A DNA stretch of 46,938 bases from Cytophagales bacterium (GTDB taxonomy: Bacteria; Bacteroidota; Bacteroidia; Cytophagales; Microscillaceae). Made by a program: the position numbers and the translations under genes. The notes under the pieces are model-generated. The model searched no databases. It was not told the DNA's origin and saw only the letters and a program-made list of their open reading frames with translations. Below, piece after piece: positions 41,046-46,938 of the stretch (position 1 is its first letter; each line of letters opens with the position of its first letter). The stretch is from assembly GCA_013297825.1 (NCBI GenBank), contig JAAFIN010000006.1, forward strand, positions 1 through 46,938, read 5' to 3'.

Positions 41046-42308
41046 ATGGCAGACAAAGAAGAAGAAAAAAAAGCAGGCTTAAAAACTGCAAAACTTATTA
41101 TGGTTACAACTGATAACAACAATAAGTTTTATGATATGCAGGAAAATGCAGACGGTAGTTTTACCGTAAGTTATGGACGTGTAGGTGGCAGGGCAACCGT
41201 TGCAAGTTACAATATGCGTGAATGGAATAGCAAATACAACGAAAAAACACGCAAAGGTTATACTGACCAAACGCATTTATTTGCAGAAAAAAGTGCTGAT
41301 GATGTAGAATTTGCAGATATTGCCTCACCACAAGTTGCACAATTATTTAATGAATTGATGCGATATTCCAAAAAATCAGTTAGCCAAAACTACAATGTAT
41401 CTGCTGACCAAGTAACACGCAAACAGGTTACAGAGGCACAGCGTTTGGTGGATTTGTTGGTAAGCAAAGCAACTTTGAATACTGATAACCAAGAAGTAAA
41501 TAAATTATTATTGGATTTATACAAAATAATCCCTCGTAAAATGTCCAATGTCAATGATTTTCTTTTTAAAGAAAAAATTGACACCAAAGATAAATTGGAT
41601 AAATTGGAAAGCCATTTGATGAACGAACAAGCTACGCTTGATGTAATGAGCGGTCAGGTAGAAATTTCTGAAAAACGCAAAGTTGCAATGGAAGCACAAC
41701 CAAAAGAAAAAGTTAGCCTTTTGGATACTTTGGGAATTGATGTGGATTTGGTTACAGATGCGTCTGTTATCAAACAAATCAAAGACCTTATGCAAGAAAA
41801 TGCTGATAAATTCAAAAATGCTTATGCAGTTACACACCACAAATCACGCAAAAAATTTGATGTTGCTTTGGACACTAAAAAAGACAAAAAACTTGAACTT
41901 TTTTGGCACGGTAGCAGAAACGAAAATTGGATTTCTATTCTTGAGACAAGTCTTGTGTTGCGTCCTGCCAATGCAGTAATTTCAGGCAAAATGTTTGGTT
42001 ATGGAATTTATTTTGCAGATAAATTCAAAAAATCTTTGAATTATACCTCTTTGCGTGGTGCTTATTGGACAGGTGGCGGTGCAAATCAAGCATTTTTGGC
42101 GTTGTTTGATGTTCACGTTGGAAAACAATTTCATATCCAAAAACACCAATCTTGGTGCTATGAACTCAACGAAGATAATCTCAAAAAACAAGGTGCTGAT
42201 TATGATTCACTTTTCGCAGAAGGCGGTGCTGACCTTGTAAATAATGAATATATCGTGTATAATGATTCGCAGTGTTCTATTAGGTATTTGGTGGAGGTTG
42301 GCGTTTAA
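41046..42308 (+). CDS. Bacterial poly(ADP-ribose) polymerase with WGR-like domain
   Basis: 420 residues. The WGR-like domain covers about 15-85 (SYGRVGGRATVASYN; W replaced by Y). The helical PARP regulatory domain covers about 95-205. The catalytic domain (about 255-420) has the H-Y-E triad: H288 in LFWHGSRNENWISIL, Y322 in MFGYGIYFADKFKKSLNYTS and E401 in NNEYIVYNDSQ. This order is that of DNA-dependent PARPs without zinc fingers, known from few bacteria. It predicts NAD+-dependent poly-ADP-ribosylation, perhaps in DNA damage signalling. The TTG at 41034 is less likely than the ATG at 41046. The gene is single, followed by a terminator. Confidence 0.93.
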   Translation: MADKEEEKKAGLKTAKLIMVTTDNNNKFYDMQENADGSFTVSYGRVGGRATVASYNMREWNSKYNEKTRKGYTDQTHLFAEKSADDVEFADIASPQVAQLFNELMRYSKKSVSQNYNVSADQVTRKQVTEAQRLVDLLVSKATLNTDNQEVNKLLLDLYKIIPRKMSNVNDFLFKEKIDTKDKLDKLESHLMNEQATLDVMSGQVEISEKRKVAMEAQPKEKVSLLDTLGIDVDLVTDASVIKQIKDLMQENADKFKNAYAVTHHKSRKKFDVALDTKKDKKLELFWHGSRNENWISILETSLVLRPANAVISGKMFGYGIYFADKFKKSLNYTSLRGAYWTGGGANQAFLALFDVHVGKQFHIQKHQSWCYELNEDNLKKQGADYDSLFAEGGADLVNNEYIVYNDSQCSIRYLVEVGV

Positions 42309-42413
42309 AAAATTAGGAATTAGGAATTAGGAATTAAGAATTGGTAATGAAACAGCCAAAAAAGAACAGGATTTTAAGATTTTTTGGATAATTCAAGATT
42401 TTAATTTAAAATA

Positions 42414-42458
42414 AAAAAATCACATCTACATTTTTAAAAAATATAGATGTGATTTTTT
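42414..42458. terminator. Bidirectional terminator between PARP and the barrel gene
   Basis: Perfect arms AAAAAATCACATCTA / TAGATGTGATTTTTT around a 15-base AT loop. It has A and T runs on both sides and can serve both convergent genes. Confidence 0.85.
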
Positions 42459-42468
42459 TGGTTTTATT

Positions 42469-42671
42469 GAGAACTGCGGAAAAGTATTAAAAAGTATTTT
42501 TTAACGATTTTAAATAAATTTTCTTTATAAAAAATGCCTAAAAAATAAATTTTACAACAAAAAAAGGTCTGTCTGACCTTTTTTTTATCTATTAAAATTT
42601 GTGGTTAAAAATCTCAAAAAATATCGTCAGACCTTCGTAAACTACGGTACAGACGATATTTTTTTGAGGTT
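42469..42671 (+). repeat. R2 MITE-like element, copy 3 (internal deletion)
   Basis: Begins GAGAACTGCGGAAAAGTATT. The first internal hairpin is shortened to AAAAAGGTCTGTCTGACCTT, losing the loop present in copies 1 and 2. The right terminal repeat is missing. Confidence 0.82.
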
Positions 42672-42793
42672 TATTTCAATTTCAATTAATTTCAAACACA
42701 AGTTTTTTTCTTTTCAAAAAAAATAAAACCTAAAACCTGTATTTGGCTGTTTTGTACTTTCCCTTTCCCCTGTTCCCTGATACCTATAAATTT

Positions 42794-44113
42794 TTAATTA
42801 AACTTCGGTTTTAAGAACCAAGTTCGGTCATTGATGGTAACGCCAAAATGGAATTGAACATAATTTTCACGTACAAGCCCATTGTTTGTGGTACCATTTT
42901 GTCCCAAAATAACTGCAATGTTCAACATAGAAAGACTATTAGACTTTATCAACGGAATAGAAGCTCCTAATCTTATCGCATAATCATTTATGATAATTCC
43001 ACGCAAATTAATGGGAGATTGTTGGTAAGAAAAACCAGCACGATACACCGTTCTACGCCAAAAACCTTTTTTGACAGATGTAAAATCAGGAATATAATGA
43101 CCGCCAGCACTTACCATAAAAGTAGTTCCGAGTGTATCTCTACGCTCAAAATTGCGATAATTACCCCAATTTTGATACGAAATATCAGCATTTACGCCCC
43201 ATTTGTACGACCTTTCGTAAGCAATGCCTACTTTTATTTGTGAAGGCAAATTTACCCTACCTTTTTCATTTCTTTGAAGCGTATCAGAAGAAATAAGTGT
43301 ATTTTCTCGTCTTCTATCTACTGCAATAAGCCTTTTTGCATTCAAGTCAGAGCCTATGGTATAAGTAGCTCCTACGTGAAAAAGTTTGTCTTTGGCAGGT
43401 TGATAGGTGTAATGCAAAGCAGGCATAAAATTAAAATCATCAAAACGAGTGCGTTTATACAATGATGTTTGCAAATCGTCAAATACATTGGCACCCAAAA
43501 ATAATTTTGAAATAGATTCTTCAATAATAGACCCAAAGATATAATTTACACGCAAACCTGCTGAAAAACGGTGTTTGAGTGTATCAGGTCTTGTGCCTTT
43601 ACCAAAATCATAACCTACCGAAAAATGAACATTGTTTAACCCACCTGAGCCTCTGTAATTGATGTCAGCCAAAAAATTAGAGTTTTCAACAGGTTGTCTG
43701 AAAGAGTGATTATAATTCACACTGCTATAAGGACTAAGTCCCAAAGATGCCCCCATTTTACTGGACAAAGGAAACGCCAACATCAAATACCCCAAACTTC
43801 CTGCGAAATCTCTTTGTGTGGTACTACCCTGTTTTATTTCCTTCAAATTGCCTATTACACCTGCCTCAAAAACCGTATTTTTGGTTTTGGAAAGGCGTGA
43901 AAGTGTAGCAGGATTGAGCGGATTGATGGCAAAAATAGGAATGTTACCCACGCCTGCACCCATACCTTGCTGATGGGCAAAAGTTGCAAAACGTAAATCA
44001 CCTATGCCCACTTGTGAGTAGGGCGAACTGCCAAGATTTTGAGCGAATAAATGGTTAGGAATGATATAAATAATCCCTAAAAGGAAGAAGATTTTATGAA
44101 ATTTTTGCCACAT
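42794..44113 (-). CDS. FadL/OMPP1-like outer membrane protein
   Basis: 439-residue outer membrane barrel. Signal peptide ends PNHLFAQ. The mature start NLGSSPYSQVGIGDLRFATF and later ANPLNPATLSRLS-like motif (NPLNPATLSRL) are typical of Bacteroidota FadL-like barrel proteins. Alternating strands run to the C-terminal VQFHFGVTINDRTWF. It overlaps the coaX stop by 20 bases, so the two are co-translated. Whether it transports lipids or has another role is unknown. Confidence 0.78.
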   Translation of the reverse strand: MWQKFHKIFFLLGIIYIIPNHLFAQNLGSSPYSQVGIGDLRFATFAHQQGMGAGVGNIPIFAINPLNPATLSRLSKTKNTVFEAGVIGNLKEIKQGSTTQRDFAGSLGYLMLAFPLSSKMGASLGLSPYSSVNYNHSFRQPVENSNFLADINYRGSGGLNNVHFSVGYDFGKGTRPDTLKHRFSAGLRVNYIFGSIIEESISKLFLGANVFDDLQTSLYKRTRFDDFNFMPALHYTYQPAKDKLFHVGATYTIGSDLNAKRLIAVDRRRENTLISSDTLQRNEKGRVNLPSQIKVGIAYERSYKWGVNADISYQNWGNYRNFERRDTLGTTFMVSAGGHYIPDFTSVKKGFWRRTVYRAGFSYQQSPINLRGIIINDYAIRLGASIPLIKSNSLSMLNIAVILGQNGTTNNGLVRENYVQFHFGVTINDRTWFLKPKFN

Positions 44114-44852
44114 TGAACTTTAAGATTATATACAAACCCCATAAGGCGAGATTTGGGCGTGCAAATATCTGAAAATTTATTTTAGATAACAAAAAATCTG
44201 TATCTCCACCGCATAATATTGCACAAAAATCGTCTTTTGTAAGCTGTTTTTCTGTTAAATAGGCATTTATGTAACCTTTTATTTCAAAAATAATTCCTTG
44301 TACCACGCCATTGTGTATAGCTTGGGCGGTGCTTTTGCCTGTGAGCGTAAGAGGTGTTTGATTTTTTTCTATTTTTGGTAACTTGGCAGTAAATTCGTGC
44401 AGCGCTTTTAATCGCATTTCTAAACCTAAGGTAATATTTCCCCCTTGAAAATTGCCTTGATTGTCCAAAAAATCATACGTGATACAGGTTCCTGCATCTA
44501 TTATCAAACAATTTTTTTGAGGAAATAAATGCCAAGCACCCACCGCAGTAGCAAGTCTGTCCATTCCAAGCGTTTGGGGCGTGTCATACATATTGCTAAT
44601 GGGCAAAGAAAGTGCAGGATTTAGAAAAAATAAATTTTTGCCTGTTTCTCCAAAATGATAGTACAAAAAATTATAAAAATCTTCTGAAAAATTGCGAACA
44701 CTTGAAATTATCAGATAAATAGGATTTTTTTCTTCTAATAATATTTTGGCTTGTTGTTCAGTAAGATTATATTGTGTTTCTAAACAATTATTTTCATCAA
44801 AAAAAGCTATTTTGATGTAAGTATTTCCTGCGTCAAGAGTACAATAAATCAA
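44094..44852 (-). CDS. coaX: Type III pantothenate kinase
   Basis: Phosphorylates pantothenate in the first step of coenzyme A synthesis. Motifs: CTLDAGNTYIKIAFFD (phosphate loop), PQTLGMDRLATAVGAW, IIDAGTCITYDFLD and GGNITLGLEMRLKALHEFT. Length 252 is normal. It overlaps the barrel gene downstream. A -7 promoter match is 45 bases upstream. Confidence 0.93.
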   Translation of the reverse strand: MIYCTLDAGNTYIKIAFFDENNCLETQYNLTEQQAKILLEEKNPIYLIISSVRNFSEDFYNFLYYHFGETGKNLFFLNPALSLPISNMYDTPQTLGMDRLATAVGAWHLFPQKNCLIIDAGTCITYDFLDNQGNFQGGNITLGLEMRLKALHEFTAKLPKIEKNQTPLTLTGKSTAQAIHNGVVQGIIFEIKGYINAYLTEKQLTKDDFCAILCGGDTDFLLSKINFQIFARPNLALWGLYIILKFNVAKIS

Positions 44853-44896
44853 AGGAGGTTCAAGGTTTAAGGTTCAAAGTTTAAGGTTTTATTTTG

Positions 44897-44904
44897 CAAA
44901 AATA
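44897..44904 (-). promoter_or_regulatory. -7 promoter element of coaX
   Basis: Reads TATTTTTG on the minus strand, 45 bases before the start codon, after an array of TTTAAGG words (44858-44890). Confidence 0.45.
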
Positions 44905-44967
44905 AAAAAAGCATTTGATAACTGTTAGTATTTTTAGTTATTTTTGTAGTTGTGATTTTTTGGTTCT

Positions 44968-45107
44968 CTGACAATTTTTGTGGAGTAATAATGTAGCACA
45001 CACTTTTAGTGTGTGAAAACATAGTTAAAAGTATTTTTGACAAAGACACACACTAAAAGTGTGTGCTACAAAATATTATTTTCCCTTTTTTTCATAAAAA
45101 TTGTCAG
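44968..45107. repeat. R3 MITE-like element, copy 4
   Basis: 140 bases with ends CTGACAATTTTTGTGG and the complement of CTGACAATTTTTATGAA, flanked by GGTT / AACC that extend the inverted repeat. The interior has two palindromes, GCACACACTTTTAGTGTGTG and ACACACACTAAAAGTGTGTG, in inverted order. It separates divergent coaX and the TPR gene. Confidence 0.82.
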
Positions 45108-45153
45108 ACAACCGAAAAAACGTTAATCATAACAAAAAATAAACCTAAAATTT

Positions 45154-46227
45154 ATGAAAAAAAAATCTATTCTTCTACTTTTTATTTTTCTTGCACAAAC
45201 CATTTCTTTTAATTGGGCTTGTATTAATGAATTTACAGGTACTAATGCCCATAATGTTGAGCAATATTATCATGGAGAAGCACTTTTTTATCTTTTGGAT
45301 AAAATAAAACCTTTACCAAAAGATTATCAAGAAAGAGAAAAAGAATTATTAAATAAATTGCCTGAAAATATGGAAAATATAACCAAAGAAGAAATGAAAA
45401 TTTGGTCAGATTTTGCGGTGGCTTTGATTTATAATGCTTCTTCCCAAAACGAAAAACTCACACAAGCCATTGAAATTTTAGAAAAAATGCTTTTGCAATT
45501 TCCAAATGAATACAATCTATACGCCAACATTGGAACTGCGTTTGAATTGCAAGGAAACCCTGAAAAAGCACTTTTTCACATCAAAAAATCATTAGAAATT
45601 AACACAGATTCACACAAAGGTTCAGAGTGGATTCACGTTAAAATATTGGAAGGAAAAATTGCTTTTGCTAAAAATCCTAATTTTTTTGTAGAAAATCCAA
45701 ATTGGTTAGGTATTTCTTTTGGAATAGAAAAAAATACAAGTAAAATGAATTTTTTGGATAAAAATTTAGAACAATATATTGAGAATTTAGCCAAAAATTA
45801 CAATCATCAAAATACACCACCACACGAACAAATTATAAACAAAAATAAAGTTATAGGCTTCATTTTACAACATTTTACATATCAACTTGGAGAACGCATA
45901 AATTTTGTATCTCCAAAAGATATTTGGGTGGGTGATATTTTACAATTATTGGGTGATTTGTTGGTAAATGAGTTTGACGTAAAGCAGGGATTGTCTGCTT
46001 ATGAAAAGGCAAAAATATATACCACTTCAAAAATGGATTTATTAGAAAAAAGAATACAAAATGCTCAAGAATTATTAAAAAAACAAAATAAAGAGCCTCA
46101 CAAAGTTTCCGAAAATAAAAAACAAGAAAATAAAATACAATTCACAAACTACATTTACGCAGGAATTTTAGCAGTTTTGGTGTTAGGTTTCTTATTATTT
46201 TGGTTTTTCAAAAGGAAAAAACGTTAA
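45154..46227 (+). CDS. TPR protein anchored in a membrane
   Basis: 357 residues. Signal peptide 1 to about 21 (ending NWA), with CINEFTGTNAHN after it. TPR repeats at about 100-160 (LTQAIEILEKMLLQFPNEYN, YANIGTAFELQGNPEKALFH) and again near 270-300. One C-terminal membrane helix (YAGILAVLVLGFLLFWFF) and the basic end KRKKR, so the soluble part lies outside the cytoplasm. Binding partner unknown. The next gene follows 43 bases later. Confidence 0.78.
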   Translation: MKKKSILLLFIFLAQTISFNWACINEFTGTNAHNVEQYYHGEALFYLLDKIKPLPKDYQEREKELLNKLPENMENITKEEMKIWSDFAVALIYNASSQNEKLTQAIEILEKMLLQFPNEYNLYANIGTAFELQGNPEKALFHIKKSLEINTDSHKGSEWIHVKILEGKIAFAKNPNFFVENPNWLGISFGIEKNTSKMNFLDKNLEQYIENLAKNYNHQNTPPHEQIINKNKVIGFILQHFTYQLGERINFVSPKDIWVGDILQLLGDLLVNEFDVKQGLSAYEKAKIYTTSKMDLLEKRIQNAQELLKKQNKEPHKVSENKKQENKIQFTNYIYAGILAVLVLGFLLFWFFKRKKR

Positions 46228-46235
46228 TTTTTTCG

Positions 46236-46243
46236 TATTTTTG
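46236..46243 (+). promoter_or_regulatory. -7 promoter element of the small membrane gene
   Basis: TATTTTTG, 27 bases before ATG 46271; no clear -33 element. Confidence 0.4.
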
Positions 46244-46270
46244 CATTAAAAAAAACAAACCTCAAAAAAA

Positions 46271-46471
46271 ATGTTATTAAAAATCCTTTTTTGGACTGCA
46301 TTATTAGGTTATTTGGGTTGGCGAGTGTATAAATTTTGGTTAAAAGCAAAAGAAAAAATCAATTTTTTAAAACAAGTTTTTAACCAAAAAAACAACCTCC
46401 ATAACCAACAAAAAGATGATACTATCTCCAAACAATTTGGGGATATAACTGTAACGTGGAAAAAAAAATAA
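46271..46471 (+). CDS. Small membrane protein, DUF4834-like
   Basis: 66 residues: N-terminal membrane helix MLLKILFWTALLGYLGWRVY and a charged, K/Q/N-rich rest ending FGDITVTWKKK. Short proteins of this shape occur in Bacteroidota (DUF4834), but the match is only from memory. Follows the TPR gene closely with its own -7 element. Confidence 0.55.
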   Translation: MLLKILFWTALLGYLGWRVYKFWLKAKEKINFLKQVFNQKNNLHNQQKDDTISKQFGDITVTWKKK

Positions 46472-46657
46472 CAGGTGTCAGGAAACAGATGTCAGGAAGA
46501 AGGTCTTAGATTAAATCTTAAACTTTTTATCCAAAATATATTTTTCGTCCAAACGCCTCAAAATGTAGCCTCAAAAAACAAACAATTACAGTTTTAGATT
46601 TAAAAAATTATAATTTGAAATATTTAGGAAATTAAAAAAAACCTAATTCCTAATTTT

Positions 46658-46938
46658 TTAATCAAACCTTACCGCTTTTATGGGTGTAATTCGCATAATT
46701 GCCCACGTAGGAAGTAAAATAACCACTGAAACAATCAAAAAAATCAAAACATTAGCCCCCAAAATTGCCCAAAAATCCCACGCAATAGGCACACTATTCA
46801 TATAATAATTCTCAGCATCTAAGGGAATTATTTTGGTATAATATTGAAAAGCAGAAAAACCAATGCCTACCAAATTGCCCCAAAACATTCCCCTAAGCAA
46901 CAAATACAAGCCTTGATAAATAAATACAAGCCTTATTT
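46658..46938 (-). CDS. FtsX-like ABC transporter permease, C-terminal part
   Basis: The frame is open through the window end, so only the last 93 residues are seen. The visible part has IYQGLYLLLRGMFWGNLVGI, then YYTKIIPLDAENYYMNSVPI, and a last membrane helix VLIFLIVSVVILLPTWAIM ending RITPIKAVRFD. This is the C terminus of the FtsX/LolE family permeases, which extract or move lipoproteins or lipids at the inner membrane. The neighbours outside the window decide which system. The TTG at 46909 is not the start. Confidence 0.8.
   Translation of the reverse strand, partial: IRLVFIYQGLYLLLRGMFWGNLVGIGFSAFQYYTKIIPLDAENYYMNSVPIAWDFWAILGANVLIFLIVSVVILLPTWAIMRITPIKAVRFD

Overview
The window comes from a strongly AT-rich member of the Bacteroidota, probably the Cytophagales side of the phylum; the genus cannot be fixed from the sequence. 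Support: promoters of the Bacteroidota type (TAnnTTTG at -7, with TTTG about 20 bases upstream where visible); lipoproteins and Sec signal peptides typical of the group; a gingipain-like PorU2 protein of the type IX secretion pathway; the Bacteroidota forms of BamD and RpoZ; and a FadL-like outer membrane protein translated with coaX.

Layout. 0-2.9 kb: RNase R. 3.3-5.6 kb: a lone OLD-family ATPase/TOPRIM nuclease between two copies of one palindromic repeat. 5.6-13 kb: a TlpA-like thioredoxin, accB-accC (acetyl-CoA carboxylase), rpoZ and bamD, an outer membrane barrel, purN and a membrane protein. 13.4-13.7 kb: two identical tRNA-Glu genes with promoter and terminator. 13.8-20.5 kb: a STAS-like protein, a PrkA/YeaG-type AAA kinase, two tandem paralogous membrane proteins, a possible PhaE-like protein and a PAP2 phosphatase. 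20.5-29 kb: an accessory cassette region. 29-34 kb: PorU2. 34-47 kb: an LRR protein, DNA polymerase III delta', aminopeptidase P, an FAD oxidoreductase, a bacterial PARP with WGR-like domain, coaX with its outer membrane partner, a TPR protein, a small membrane protein and the end of an FtsX-like permease.

The most unusual part is 20.5-29 kb. Small cargo genes, all on the + strand and nearly all lipoproteins or membrane/exported proteins, are separated by five copies (A-E) of a roughly 300-base element, all in the same orientation. A typical copy is two tandem 113-base imperfect palindromes joined by a conserved 27-base spacer. Its left edge carries TACCTTTG (a -7 match) and its right palindrome carries TTTGG plus TATTTTTG, a promoter-like pair pointing into the next cassette. 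Immediately right of copies A and B lie 5'-truncated relatives of neighbouring cargo genes, and a possible third lies right of D, so the elements have cut or replaced gene starts. The last cassette is a toxin-like gene with an HExxE motif overlapping by four bases a lipoprotein gene, as in effector-immunity pairs. No transposase or integrase is in the window, so the mechanism is unknown.

Intergenic DNA elsewhere is also rich in palindromic, MITE-like families (called R2, R3, R4, R5, R7, R8, R9 and R10 here) and in arrays of short repeated words. Family names are local labels. All coordinates and identities were read by eye; no alignment or database search was run.
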